Source: Rhodocyclales bacterium
Lineage (GTDB): Bacteria > Pseudomonadota > Gammaproteobacteria > Burkholderiales > Rhodocyclaceae
Direction of reading: 5' to 3'
DNA length: 64,000 nt
Assembly: GCA_028292485.1 (NCBI GenBank)
Contig: JAQGMG010000043.1
Coordinates: forward strand, 1-64,000
The translations under genes and the position numbers were made by a program. Below are positions 32,281-41,676 of this stretch, piece after piece; position 1 is the first letter of the stretch, and each line of letters opens with the position of its first letter. The notes below the pieces were generated by a model. That model was not told the origin of the DNA, did no database searches, and saw only the letters and a program-made list of their open reading frames with translations.

Positions 32281-33957
32281 ATGAAATACACAGGGGCACA
32301 ACTCGTCGTCAGGCTGCTTGAGCAGCAAGGCATCACCACCGTCGCAGGCATTCCCGGCGGCGCAGCCTTGCCGCTCTACGATGCGCTTGCCGAGCGTGGC
32401 ACTATCCGCCACGTACTGGCGCGCCACGAGCAAGGCGCCGGCTTCATCGCCCAGGGCATGGCGCGCGCAACCGGCAAGGCCGCCGTCTGCATCGCATCCA
32501 GCGGACCCGGCGCCACCAACCTGGTGACGGCCATCGCCGATGCCAAGCTCGATTCGATTCCGCTGGTATGCATCACCGGTCAGGTGCCACTGTCGATGAT
32601 CGGCACCGACGCATTCCAGGAAGTCGATACCTACGGCATATCGATCCCGGTGACCAAGCACAACTACCTCGTCCGCAATGTGGCCGATCTGCTGCAGGTC
32701 ATTCCCGAAGCGTTTCGGCTGGCCGAGTCGGGCCGCCCCGGGCCGGTGTGGATCGACATTCCGAAAGATGTGCAGATGGCCAGCATCGAGATCGATACGC
32801 TGCCACAGCCCGGCCGGCCCGATGCGGCACCGGCCGTCGATATGGACGAACTGCGCCGCGCTGCCGAACTGATCAATGCGGCCAAATCACCAGTGCTGTA
32901 TCTCGGCGGCGGCATCGTGACTGCTGGCGCTTCCGCGCAGGCCGTCATGCTTGCCGAACAGGCTGGCCTGCCGACGACGATGACATTGATGGCACTTGGC
33001 ACCATGCCGTCCGATCATCCGCTGTCGCTGGGCATGCTTGGCATGCATGGCGCGCGCTTCACCAATTACATCCTCGAAGAGTCGGATCTATTGATCGTGC
33101 TTGGCGCGCGTTTCGATGACCGCGCCATCGGCAAGGCCGAGCAGTTCTGTCCGAATGCCGCCATCGTCCACGTCGATATCGATGCTGCCGAGCTCGGCAA
33201 GATCAAGCGCCCGCACGTCGGCATCCACGGTGATGTGAGTCAGGTGCTTGAACGGCTTTTGCCGCTGATCCAGGTGCAGTTGCGCAAGCCGTGGTTGACG
33301 CGCGTTTCAGAGCTGCGCAGCCGTCATCCCTTGCTGATGCCGGGCCTTGAGAACCCGCGTAGCCATTACGGCCTGATCGACGCGGTGGCAAGTGCGCTCG
33401 ATCCGAAGCATGCCGATGACGCCATCATCACTACCGATGTCGGCCAGCACCAGATGTGGGTGGCGCAGGCCTACCCATTCACGCGTCCGCGTCAGTGCCT
33501 CACTTCAGGCGGGCTCGGCACGATGGGCTTCGGCATGCCGGCAGCGCTTGGTGCAGCCATTGCCGAACCGGATCGCACGGTGATCTGCTTCTCGGGAGAC
33601 GGCAGCTTCATGATGAACATCCAGGAGCTTGCCACCATGGCCGACGAAAACGCCAACGTGAAGATCATCCTCATGAACAACCAGTCGCTCGGCATGGTGC
33701 ACCAGCAGCAGGACATGTTCTACAAGCGCCGGCTGTTTGCCGTCGATTACCAGCGCCGCAGCGATTTTGTGCGGATCGCGCAGGGCTTCGGCATCGAAGC
33801 ATGCGATCTGGATACGGCCGAAGATCCGCGTGCGATGCTGGCTGACGCGCTGAACCATCACGGCCCATGCCTGATCCATTGCTCCATCGATGTCGAAGCC
33901 AAGGTGCTGCCCATCGTGCCGCCGGGCGCGTCCAATATCGAAATGATCGGAGGCTGA
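32281..33957 (+). CDS. ilvB: Acetolactate synthase large subunit (AHAS I-like)
   Basis: A 558-residue ThDP-dependent enzyme making acetolactate and acetohydroxybutyrate for valine, leucine and isoleucine. Glu50 in ARHEQGAGF activates ThDP. The FAD-binding middle domain is present, and [20 protein letters not shown] to MNNQSLGMV is the ThDP/Mg motif. Its sequence and length, the small 103-residue partner and the ivbL leader all match the enterobacterial AHAS I (ilvBN) type and not the ilvIH/ilvBHC type usual in Betaproteobacteria. That subtype assignment is from memory of the families. Confidence 0.93.
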   Translation: MKYTGAQLVVRLLEQQGITTVAGIPGGAALPLYDALAERGTIRHVLARHEQGAGFIAQGMARATGKAAVCIASSGPGATNLVTAIADAKLDSIPLVCITGQVPLSMIGTDAFQEVDTYGISIPVTKHNYLVRNVADLLQVIPEAFRLAESGRPGPVWIDIPKDVQMASIEIDTLPQPGRPDAAPAVDMDELRRAAELINAAKSPVLYLGGGIVTAGASAQAVMLAEQAGLPTTMTLMALGTMPSDHPLSLGMLGMHGARFTNYILEESDLLIVLGARFDDRAIGKAEQFCPNAAIVHVDIDAAELGKIKRPHVGIHGDVSQVLERLLPLIQVQLRKPWLTRVSELRSRHPLLMPGLENPRSHYGLIDAVASALDPKHADDAIITTDVGQHQMWVAQAYPFTRPRQCLTSGGLGTMGFGMPAALGAAIAEPDRTVICFSGDGSFMMNIQELATMADENANVKIILMNNQSLGMVHQQQDMFYKRRLFAVDYQRRSDFVRIAQGFGIEACDLDTAEDPRAMLADALNHHGPCLIHCSIDVEAKVLPIVPPGASNIEMIGG

Positions 33958-33958
33958 G

Positions 33959-34270
33959 ATGAACATGCGCGAATCACAATTCAATCCCGAGCAATTCAGC
34001 AAGGCCGTACTCGAGCTGACCGTGCGTAACCATCCGGGCGTGATGTCACACGTCAGTGGCTTGTTTGCACGGCGCGCCTTCAACGTAGAAGGCATCCTGT
34101 GCATGCCGGTCGGCGATGGTGCGCAAAGCATCATCTGGCTACTCGTTCGTGAGGACGAGCGTCTGCCGCAGATGGTGAGCCAGGTAGCGAAGCTCGAAGA
34201 CGTCCTGTCGGTGGCGCGCCACGGCGCGGACCACCGCGTTTTCGAGCGACTGGAAGCCTTCTTTGCCTGA
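33959..34270 (+). CDS. ilvN: Acetolactate synthase small (regulatory) subunit
   Basis: A 103-residue single-ACT-domain protein ([20 protein letters not shown] start: [20 protein letters not shown], then [14 protein letters not shown]). It activates the catalytic subunit and confers valine feedback inhibition. It is much shorter than IlvH (about 160 residues) because the C-terminal half is missing, as in Escherichia coli IlvN. It begins 1 bp after ilvB, so the two are coupled. It ends convergently with cydB. Confidence 0.93.
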   Translation: MNMRESQFNPEQFSKAVLELTVRNHPGVMSHVSGLFARRAFNVEGILCMPVGDGAQSIIWLLVREDERLPQMVSQVAKLEDVLSVARHGADHRVFERLEAFFA

Positions 34271-34285
34271 GCGCTTGTTGCTGAT

Positions 34286-35311
34286 CTAGAGGTAGCGCAG
34301 CCCCGTCGCCTTGCCGCCGAATATGCGATATGCAAATACCGTATAGGCGGCAATCATCGGCACGGTGATGGCAACGCCGACGAGGATGAACTTGAGCGAT
34401 GTCGGCGCGGCGGCAGCCTGCCAGATGGTGATGCTGTCCATCACCACGAACGGGTACAGGCTGTACGCCAGACCGCAGAAGCCCATGGTCATGATGTAGC
34501 CCGACAGCATGAGTGGAATATGGCTGGCGCGGCCGAGCACGCGCTCGCCGCGCAAGCAGAAAGCCAGGCCCAGCAGTGCGGCCAGCGTGCTCAGTGGTAT
34601 CGGCAGCAGGGCGAAGAACGCCGGCAGGCTGAACCAGCGTTCGCGTACCGTTGCACTGACCCACGGCGTGGCAAGTGAAATCAGCAACATGCCCACGGCC
34701 ACCGCAGGCCATGCGATGCGTGCCCAACGCAATGCAAGTTTTTGCAGATCGCCTTCCGTTTTCATGATGAGCCAGCTCGACCCAAGCAACACGTAGGCAG
34801 CGGGCAGGGCTAGCGCGATCAACGCGGCGAAAATGTCGAACTCGATTCCCTGCGCCAGGCCCGTGATGTAACGGCCCAGCATCCAGCCTTGTGCCAGTGA
34901 GGCGATCAGGGAGCCCGCGAAGAACGCGTGATTCCACAGGTGCTTGTGATGCGCCCGCGCCTTGACGCGAAACTCGAAGGCCACGCCACGCAAGATCAAT
35001 CCGCAAAGCATCGCCGCAACCGGCAGGTACAGCGCAGTCAGCACGACGCCATACGCTTTGGGGAAAGCGATCAGCAGGATACCCACACCGAGCACCAGCC
35101 AGGTCTCATTGGCATCCCAGAAAGGGCCGATCGACGAAATCATGGTGTCCTTGTCATCGTCGCTGGCGCGCGGCAACAGCAGGCCGACGCCAAGGTCATA
35201 GCCGTCCAGGACGACATAGACCAGCATCGCGAAACCCATCAGGCTCATGAAGATCACGGGCAGGAATTCATTGAACGTCATGTGGGCAAGGTTGAGGGTG
35301 GACGGGTTCAT
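34286..35311 (-). CDS. cydB: Cytochrome bd-type ubiquinol oxidase subunit II
   Basis: A 341-residue integral membrane protein with about eight to nine transmembrane helices. The CydB signature VVLDGYDLGVGLLLPRA is near the N-terminus, followed by IGPFWDANETWLVLGVGILLIAFPKAY. It pairs with CydA to form the cyanide-insensitive/bd-type terminal oxidase, which works at low oxygen. Its start overlaps the cydA stop by 4 bp. It ends 15 bp from the convergent ilvN stop with no obvious terminator between them. Confidence 0.96.
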   Translation of the reverse strand: MNPSTLNLAHMTFNEFLPVIFMSLMGFAMLVYVVLDGYDLGVGLLLPRASDDDKDTMISSIGPFWDANETWLVLGVGILLIAFPKAYGVVLTALYLPVAAMLCGLILRGVAFEFRVKARAHHKHLWNHAFFAGSLIASLAQGWMLGRYITGLAQGIEFDIFAALIALALPAAYVLLGSSWLIMKTEGDLQKLALRWARIAWPAVAVGMLLISLATPWVSATVRERWFSLPAFFALLPIPLSTLAALLGLAFCLRGERVLGRASHIPLMLSGYIMTMGFCGLAYSLYPFVVMDSITIWQAAAAPTSLKFILVGVAITVPMIAAYTVFAYRIFGGKATGLRYL

Positions 35312-36669
35312 GTGCGTGCCTCCAGGGTTTGTCCATCAGCGCCGACCGGGCCAACCATTGGCGGTTCTTCCGAAACGGGCTTGCCGGCCAGGTAGCGCAA
35401 TACACCGACGTAGGCAAAAAGCAGGAACGTGTACATCAGCAGATAGGCGACAAGCGTGACGGCAATGTGGGAGGCCGGGACAGTGGACGCCACGTCGGCT
35501 GTACGCAACAGGCCATACACGATGTAGGGCTGACGCCCGATCTCAGTGACGTACCAGCCGGCGACCGTCGCGAGCCAGCCTGCAAATGTCATCGCGGCAA
35601 AAACGTAAAGCAGGAGGCGCGGCAGGTCCTGTGGTGCGCGTTTACGTAACAGCCAGCTCCCCAGCCAGCTCGCGGCAAGCATGGCCATGCCTGTGCCAAC
35701 CATGATGCGGAATGCCCAGAACAGGGGTGCTACGGGCGGATGCGCATTGGGAAATTCATTGAGACCGCGAACTTCAGCCTTGGAGTCGTGCTTGAGAATC
35801 AGGCTGGCGCCGCCGGGAATGCCGAGCGCATAGCGGTTGTTGCTGTCTTTGGCGCTGGGCATGGCAAACAGCAACAGCGGGGCACCGCGTTCGGTTTTCC
35901 AGATAGCTTCAATGGCGGCGATCTTCTGTGGCTGATGTTCCAGCGTGTTGAGGCCATGCAGGTCACCGACGAAGATCTGGATCGGAATCAACAAGGCAGC
36001 TGCCATCACGCTGCCGCGAAACACCGGCGCAGTGGAGCGGTTGGCTTTGGCACGCAGCATCTGCCATGCGCTGATGCCTGCCATCAGGAACGAGACGGTG
36101 AGGCCGGATGCGATCAGCATATGTGTCAGGCGGTACGGAAACGACGGATTGAAGATCACTTGCAACCATGAGCGCACATGGAATTCGCCGTTGATGATTT
36201 CGTAGCCTGCCGGTGTCTGCATCCATGAGTTCAGCGCGAGTATCCAGAACGCTGACAGCGTGGTGCCGAAAGCAACGAGGAAAGTCGCTGCTAGATGGAC
36301 CCGTTCCGACACGCGACCATGGCCGAACAGCATGATGCCGAGGAACGAAGCTTCGAGGAAAAACGCCGTCAGTACCTCGTAGCCGAGCAATGGCCCGGCG
36401 ATGTTGCCAACACGTTCCATGAAGCCCGGCCAGTTGGTGCCGAACTGGAAACTCATGGTGATACCGGAAACCACGCCCAGGCCGAAAGACAGCGCGAAAA
36501 TCTGCGTCCAGAAACGGTAGGCGACAAGCCAGGCCGCGTCCTTGGTTTTTATCCAGCGCAATCGGAAGATGAGCAGTGCCCAGCCCAGCGCGATGGTGAT
36601 GGTCGGGAACAGGATGTGAAAGGTGATGTTCGCTGCGAACTGCATGCGTGCCAGCAAGAGGGCATCCAT
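35308..36669 (-). CDS. cydA: Cytochrome bd-type ubiquinol oxidase subunit I
   Basis: 453 residues. The high-spin haem ligand is His18 in ANITFHILFP; later motifs include GITMSFQFGTNWPGF, LEASFLGIMLFG and the quinol-site region. At 453 residues it has the short Q-loop of the CIO subfamily; long-Q-loop enzymes are about 520. The start is set at ATG 36669, which has GGAG upstream and the conserved MDALLLARMQF; the open frame extends further without similarity. It is transcribed after the GbsR-type regulator gene, 95 bp away. Confidence 0.95.
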   Translation of the reverse strand: MDALLLARMQFAANITFHILFPTITIALGWALLIFRLRWIKTKDAAWLVAYRFWTQIFALSFGLGVVSGITMSFQFGTNWPGFMERVGNIAGPLLGYEVLTAFFLEASFLGIMLFGHGRVSERVHLAATFLVAFGTTLSAFWILALNSWMQTPAGYEIINGEFHVRSWLQVIFNPSFPYRLTHMLIASGLTVSFLMAGISAWQMLRAKANRSTAPVFRGSVMAAALLIPIQIFVGDLHGLNTLEHQPQKIAAIEAIWKTERGAPLLLFAMPSAKDSNNRYALGIPGGASLILKHDSKAEVRGLNEFPNAHPPVAPLFWAFRIMVGTGMAMLAASWLGSWLLRKRAPQDLPRLLLYVFAAMTFAGWLATVAGWYVTEIGRQPYIVYGLLRTADVASTVPASHIAVTLVAYLLMYTFLLFAYVGVLRYLAGKPVSEEPPMVGPVGADGQTLEART

Positions 36670-36764
36670 GGCGTATTGCTCCAGGCCTGTTTCTTCCCGG
36701 CATGTGGGCCAGACGGTGCCGGTTTGCTGCGAGGTGTGCAGCTGTGTGTAACGACCTGCTGCGA

Positions 36765-37331
36765 CTACTTGATGGTCTTGCCGGTTTTTCCGCCCGCAAT
36801 GACTTTCACTTTGCCGGTGAATTCCAGCAGCTTCTGTACCCGCGATCCCATTTTCATGAGTTGCGAAAGCGTGGTGCGATCCATGTGCTGCACCTCGTCG
36901 AACCAGGTCGTGAGCATCTCGATAAGCTCGTGCATGCCGCGCATGCGTTCCTGCGCGACACTGTCTTCTTCGGTCGCAGGCTTCTCCAGCAAGGCATTGC
37001 GCAACATGGACAGAGTGGGTTCGATCTCGCGTCGGCGGCGCTCTTCGGCAAGTATCTGGAAGACCTCCCAAGCGTCGGACGGTGCGTCGAAATATTCGCG
37101 CCTATCGCCGGCCTGATGTTTGAGCCGCACCAGACGCCAGGCCTGCAACTCCTTGAGACCCATGCTCACATTCGAGCGCGAGAACTCCAGCGCCTCGCCA
37201 ATCTCGTCGGCATTGAGCGGGCGTTGCGAAACGTAGATGAGCGCGTAGATCTGACCGACCGTGCGATTGATGCCCCAACGACTGCCCATCTCACCGAAGT
37301 GGGCAACAAAGCTACGAACGAGTGGCGTCAT
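36765..37331 (-). CDS. GbsR/MarR-type transcriptional regulator, probable cydAB regulator
   Basis: A 188-residue protein with a winged helix-turn-helix (IYVSQRPLNADEIGEALEFS, RSNVSMGLKELQAWRLV) followed by GDRREYFDA, the hallmark of the GbsR branch of MarR-like regulators. A helical C-terminal half is probably for dimerisation. The C-terminus is basic (KVKVIAGGKTGKTIK). It lies directly upstream of cydAB on the same strand, so it likely controls the operon and itself. A 12-bp palindrome lies upstream. The ligand is unknown; redox or respiratory inhibition is a guess. Confidence 0.82.
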   Translation of the reverse strand: MTPLVRSFVAHFGEMGSRWGINRTVGQIYALIYVSQRPLNADEIGEALEFSRSNVSMGLKELQAWRLVRLKHQAGDRREYFDAPSDAWEVFQILAEERRRREIEPTLSMLRNALLEKPATEEDSVAQERMRGMHELIEMLTTWFDEVQHMDRTTLSQLMKMGSRVQKLLEFTGKVKVIAGGKTGKTIK

Positions 37332-37383
37332 GATTCAGTTCCTGGCAGGCCGTTTGCTGTTAATCAAATAATAGCTGAATTTA

Positions 37384-37395
37384 CAGTAATTACTG
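37384..37395. promoter_or_regulatory. Candidate operator of the cyd regulator
   Basis: Perfect palindrome CAGTAATTACTG, 53 bp upstream of the regulator start. It lies about 10 bp upstream of a minus-strand TATTAT (37368-37373), so it would cover the -35 region. Position and symmetry suggest the autoregulatory site of the GbsR-type protein. Confidence 0.5.
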
Positions 37396-37556
37396 AAAAT
37401 TGAATACACAGGTCTGCCGGGCTACACGGATCTGCAATCCGGTGCGTAACCGCTTTGCTACCGGCGCCATGCGCATCAAGGCATATCTGCCTTGCGTGTT
37501 AAAATCACCGTCCCATGGGGCACATGTGCCCACTACTTGTCACAGGAACCGCCTTC

Positions 37557-38690
37557 ATGTCAGGCAGCACAATCGGCACGCTCTTTACCGTTACCTCGTT
37601 CGGCGAATCCCATGGGCCGGCGATTGGCTGCGTGGTCGACGGCTGCCCACCCGGACTGGTGCTTACTGAAGCCGACATCCAGCTCGAACTGGATCGCCGC
37701 AAGCCCGGTACGTCGCGCCACGTCACGCAGCGCAAGGAGCCGGACACCGTCGAGATTCTTTCGGGCGTCTTCGAAGGCAAGACGACGGGTACGCCCATCG
37801 CGTTATTGATCCGCAACCAGGATCAGCGCAGCGGCGATTACTCCAAGATCATGAATACCTTCCGCCCGGGTCATGCGGACTATGCCTACGCGCACAAGTA
37901 CGGTGTGCGCGACTACCGCGGCGGTGGTCGCTCTTCGGCACGCGAAACGGCAGTGCGCGTGGCGGCCGGTGCGATTGCCAAGAAATGGCTCAAGGAGCGG
38001 CATGGCATCGTCATTCGCGGCTGGATGAGCCAGCTTGGTGAGATCAGGATTCCGTTTGCGGGGTGGGAGCACGTTTACGAAAACGCCTTCTTCGCGCCCA
38101 ACGCCGACATCGTGCCGCAGCTCGAAGCCTATATGGACAAGATCCGCAGCGAGCGTGACTCGATCGGTGCGCGCATCGAGGTCATTGCGACGAATGTTCC
38201 GCCGGGCTGGGGCGAGCCGGTGTATGACCGCATCGACGCTGATATTGCCTTCGCCATGATGAGCATCAATGCGGTCAAGGGTGTCGAGATCGGCGATGGC
38301 TTTGACACGGTGGCGCAGCGCGGCAGCCATCACGGTGACGAACTCACGCCGGCCGGTTTCATGTCGAATCATGCCGGAGGCGTACTTGGCGGCATATCCA
38401 CGGGGCAGGATATCCGTGTTGCCATGGCGATCAAGCCGACCTCTTCAATTCCGCAGGAGCGCCGCTCGGTCGACAAGAACAACGAGCCGGTGATGATGAT
38501 GACCACTGGCCGTCATGATCCCTGCGTCGGCATTCGCGCTACGCCGATTGCCGAGGCAATGCTGGCGCTGGTGCTGATTGACCATGCCTTGCGGCAGCGC
38601 GCTCAGAACGCTGACGTCACGCCTGATGCGCCGCGTATTGCAGGCCTGGCTCCCGACGGGCAGCAGGACGTGCCTTCGCCCACGCCTTGA
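37557..38690 (+). CDS. aroC: Chorismate synthase
   Basis: A 377-residue FMN-dependent enzyme that converts EPSP to chorismate, the last common aromatic step. Motifs: [17 protein letters not shown] at about 13-29, [13 protein letters not shown] (flavin phosphate), and [20 protein letters not shown] 37557 is chosen because the conserved [20 protein letters not shown] begins there; CAGGA lies upstream. It is divergent from the cyd regulator. Complements aroA, pheA, tyrA and trp genes in this window. Confidence 0.97.
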   Translation: MSGSTIGTLFTVTSFGESHGPAIGCVVDGCPPGLVLTEADIQLELDRRKPGTSRHVTQRKEPDTVEILSGVFEGKTTGTPIALLIRNQDQRSGDYSKIMNTFRPGHADYAYAHKYGVRDYRGGGRSSARETAVRVAAGAIAKKWLKERHGIVIRGWMSQLGEIRIPFAGWEHVYENAFFAPNADIVPQLEAYMDKIRSERDSIGARIEVIATNVPPGWGEPVYDRIDADIAFAMMSINAVKGVEIGDGFDTVAQRGSHHGDELTPAGFMSNHAGGVLGGISTGQDIRVAMAIKPTSSIPQERRSVDKNNEPVMMMTTGRHDPCVGIRATPIAEAMLALVLIDHALRQRAQNADVTPDAPRIAGLAPDGQQDVPSPTP

Positions 38691-38804
38691 GGCAGGGCCG
38701 CGGTATATTTTTTGCGGGGCTCACAGCGTAAGTCATGTTCGTAGGACTTATGCCGCTTACATTGCCGGCCAATCCCGACTATCACAAGAAAACGGTGAGT
38801 AAAG

Positions 38805-39668
38805 ATGAACTGCAAATCTCATTACACCCATGCATCGAAATTCCTGTCTGTTCTGATGCTGGTTGGCTTGATAAGCGGCTGTCAGACCATTCAAACGACC
38901 CAGCCCGGCGTCGTCGGCGTCACTAGATCGCAAACCATCATGGGCAACCATGACCAAAGCGCGCGCGACATGAACCAGGAGTCAGCGCTTGCCTACAAGA
39001 CGACGATCGGGGATGCACAAAAGAAGAACCAGCTTAACCCGGACAGGGCTGAAGCTGAGCGTGTGCGCCGCATCGCTAATCGCTTGATTCCCCAAGTGGT
39101 CGTTTTTCGGCCAGATGCACGCAACTGGGCATGGGAAGTCAACGTGATCGAAAGCAAGGACATCAACGCCTGGTGCATGCCGGGTGGCAAGATCGCCGTC
39201 TTTACCGGCTTGCTGGATCAACTCAAGCTGACAGACGATGAACTTGCCGCGGTGATCGGGCACGAGATGTCGCACGCCTTGCGCGAGCACGCACTCGAAC
39301 GAAAACCCAGAGTAGTTGCTGCGCAGGTCGGCACGATAGGCTTGCAGCTCGGTGGTGCAGCGCTCGGCTATGACATTCCGCCCGAGCTTGCGAACTCCGT
39401 GTCGATGGCGGCCTTGGCACTGCCCAATTCGCGGGAACAGGAAAGCGAAGCTGACCGCATGGGTCTGGAACTGGCTGCCCGCGCAGGTTTCGATCCGCGT
39501 GCTGCTGTGACGCTCTGGCAGAAAATGGGGCAGGCCGGAGGCAGCGAACCGCCAAAGATTCTCTCCTCGCATCCGCCAAGTGCAGAGCGTCAGGCGGAAT
39601 TGCGTACCACCAGTCAGTTGGTCATGCCTTTGTATGAAGAAGCACGAAGGAATGGCGCGGGGCGTTGA
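38805..39668 (+). CDS. M48-family metalloprotease lipoprotein (LoiP/YggG-like)
   Basis: A 287-residue lipoprotein with lipobox LISGC (acylated Cys26) after a short basic hydrophobic signal. The zinc protease motif is HEMSH (His153, Glu154, His157), and the third ligand lies in ESEADRMG near 213-217. The SHPPSAERQAEL segment typical of M48 periplasmic proteases is at the C-terminus. LoiP in Escherichia coli is an outer-membrane lipoprotease induced in low salt. The residue after Cys is Gln, so outer-membrane sorting is likely. Substrate unknown. Confidence 0.9.
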   Translation: MNCKSHYTHASKFLSVLMLVGLISGCQTIQTTQPGVVGVTRSQTIMGNHDQSARDMNQESALAYKTTIGDAQKKNQLNPDRAEAERVRRIANRLIPQVVVFRPDARNWAWEVNVIESKDINAWCMPGGKIAVFTGLLDQLKLTDDELAAVIGHEMSHALREHALERKPRVVAAQVGTIGLQLGGAALGYDIPPELANSVSMAALALPNSREQESEADRMGLELAARAGFDPRAAVTLWQKMGQAGGSEPPKILSSHPPSAERQAELRTTSQLVMPLYEEARRNGAGR

Positions 39669-39741
39669 GCCCGACTTCGATTCGGCGATTGTTGCTGTGA
39701 GATAATCGCCGCCTTCGCCAACGCGGAACCAGTTGATTGCC

Positions 39742-40041
39742 ATGCGCTTGCTGCGAAAATTTTTCACGGAAGTGTTGCGCGCGCGGCCATTGCTCGCGTT
39801 TGCACTGATGGGTCTGAGCTTCGTTCTTTTCGGGCTCACCTCCTTGAATCTGATTTATTTGCTCAAGGCAAACATCAGCCTGTTTCTCGATTACGGCTGG
39901 ATGGTCATTCGCGATGGGGCGCTGCGACAACTTTTCGAACTGCTGGGTTATGGCTATCTGAGCCTGGTGTTCTACGTGGTCTTCAAGTGCTGTGAGCATC
40001 AATTGGTGCATTACTTCACTCACAACAAGACGCCAGACTAA
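39742..40041 (+). CDS. Small two-helix membrane protein, conserved hypothetical
   Basis: A 99-residue protein with hydrophobic segments at about 16-42 and 70-85 and a short charged tail. I recognise no named domain. The sequence (RARPLLAFALMGLSFVLFG, then FELLGYGYLSLVFYVVFKCC) looks like a small inner-membrane protein. It lies 73 bp after the M48 protease gene on the same strand. ATG 39742 is preferred over TTG 39733. Function unknown. Confidence 0.6.
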   Translation: MRLLRKFFTEVLRARPLLAFALMGLSFVLFGLTSLNLIYLLKANISLFLDYGWMVIRDGALRQLFELLGYGYLSLVFYVVFKCCEHQLVHYFTHNKTPD

Positions 40042-40342
40042 CGACCGAAATACGACAGATGCTGTGTCACGAGTCTTTGCGCGGCGCGCATGCTGCGCTA
40101 AAGTTCGATTTGAACAAGCCAGATTTGAATAGCAATACGATGAACATGGACGCAAAAGTCGCCAGGCAATACAAAACCACCGCCGCAATGGCCGGTGGTA
40201 TTGCCACGTCCACGAACGTCACCACCAAAACGACAAAAACCGTTACCGGATAGTTCCGCCTGTGCCTCCGCTTGAGTTCCCGCCGCGGCGGGACAGGCGG
40301 GCCAGATTACCCGGCGGGGACTTTCAATTCAAAGGATTACAA
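40042..40342. other. Intergenic region before asd with a doubtful 37-codon frame
   Basis: 301 bp without a recognised gene. It contains an open frame ATG 40140 to TAG 40253 whose product is Thr/Lys/Ala-rich (ends [13 protein letters not shown]), without convincing ribosome-binding site. It also contains a hairpin-forming ACCACCG..CGGTGGT and a GC-rich stretch CCCGCCGCGGCGGG. The asd ribosome-binding site AAAGGA lies at 40331-40336. I do not call a gene. Confidence 0.4.
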
Positions 40343-41476
40343 GTGAGTGCACTGCGAGTAGGTTTTGTAGGCTGGCGCGGCATGGTCGGTTCCGTGCTGA
40401 TGCAACGTATGCGCGAAGAAAATGACTTCGCCCATATCGAACCGGTTTTCTTTACGACATCCAATGTCGGCGGTAAGGGGCCCGATCTGGGTCTGGACGT
40501 ACCTGCACTGAAGGATGCCAAGTCGATTGAAGACCTGCGCCAGATGGACGTAGTGCTGACCTGTCAGGGCGGCGATTACACCAACGAAGTGTTTCCGCAG
40601 CTGCGTGCGACGGGCTGGAATGGCTACTGGATCGATGCGGCCTCATCGCTGCGCATGAAAGACGACGCCATCATCGTGCTCGACCCGGTGAATCGCAACG
40701 TGATCCAGGGTGGGCTATCGCGTGGCATCAAGAATTACGTCGGCGGCAATTGCACCGTCAGCCTGATGCTGATGGCATTGGGTGGTCTGTTCGAGAACGA
40801 CCTGATCGAATGGGCGACGTCGATGACCTACCAGGCCGCTTCTGGCGCTGGCGCGCAGAACATGCGCGAGCTGATCGCACAGATGGGCCGCATTCACGGG
40901 TCGGTGGCGGATTTGCTGGCCGACCCGGCCTCGGCGATTCTCGATATCGATCGCAAGGTTGCAGAGACGCTTCGCAGTGACGACTTTCCGACGAAAAATT
41001 TCCGCAGCACTGCACTTGCCGGCAGCCTGATTCCATGGATCGACGTACCTTACGAAAACGGCCAGAGCAAGGAGGAGTGGAAGGGCGGGGCAGAGTGCAA
41101 CAAGATCCTGGGCAAGCCCGCTTTCCGCATGCCGGGTAGCGTGCCGATCGATGGCCTTTGCGTGCGCATCGGAGCAATGCGTTGTCATAGTCAGGCGATG
41201 ACTATCAAGCTGCGCCGCGATGTGCCGTTGGATGAACTGTCAGACATCATCGGCCAGGCCAATGACTGGGTGCGTGTCGTACCGAATGACAGGGAACGCT
41301 CGGAGCGTGAGTTGACGCCCGCCGCGGTAACCGGTCATCTGCACGTTCCCGTCGGTCGGCTGCGCAAGCTGGCGATGGGCGGTGAGTATCTGACAGCATT
41401 CACGGTAGGTGACCAATTGCTTTGGGGCGCCGCTGAGCCGCTACGGCGCATGCTACGCATATTGATTGAACACTGA
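40343..41476 (+). CDS. asd: Aspartate-semialdehyde dehydrogenase
   Basis: A 377-residue NADPH enzyme of the aspartate pathway leading to lysine, diaminopimelate, threonine and methionine. The Rossmann motif [18 protein letters not shown] is at the N-terminus, and the catalytic cysteine is Cys137 in [12 protein letters not shown]. The conserved [19 protein letters not shown] contains the catalytic His. This is the Gram-negative (long) class. GTG 40343 is chosen for AAAGGA upstream and the family N-terminus; an upstream ATG gives an unrelated Arg/Pro extension. fimV follows 200 bp later, as in most Betaproteobacteria, but leuCD is not adjacent here. Confidence 0.96.
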   Translation: MSALRVGFVGWRGMVGSVLMQRMREENDFAHIEPVFFTTSNVGGKGPDLGLDVPALKDAKSIEDLRQMDVVLTCQGGDYTNEVFPQLRATGWNGYWIDAASSLRMKDDAIIVLDPVNRNVIQGGLSRGIKNYVGGNCTVSLMLMALGGLFENDLIEWATSMTYQAASGAGAQNMRELIAQMGRIHGSVADLLADPASAILDIDRKVAETLRSDDFPTKNFRSTALAGSLIPWIDVPYENGQSKEEWKGGAECNKILGKPAFRMPGSVPIDGLCVRIGAMRCHSQAMTIKLRRDVPLDELSDIIGQANDWVRVVPNDRERSERELTPAAVTGHLHVPVGRLRKLAMGGEYLTAFTVGDQLLWGAAEPLRRMLRILIEH

Positions 41477-41676
41477 GTCAGGACACAGGCGGGGCAGGGT
41501 GCTCCGCCATGTTTTGAAGCTTGACAGCCTTTTTTGTACAAAAACAACAATAGAGGGGCTAAGTGGCTTGTATTCAGGTAATGGATGAGCTTGCAGCCAT
41601 AACTCATTGATGTTATTTTGAACTTTACTATAACCACCACTCCGGCCGCCTTACAGGCAATGCCGCACGAAGCGTT

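Noticed and set aside
40140-40253. A 37-codon Thr/Lys-rich gene before asd
   Set aside because: There is no convincing ribosome-binding site and no known similarity, and it overlaps a hairpin. Reported only as an intergenic note.
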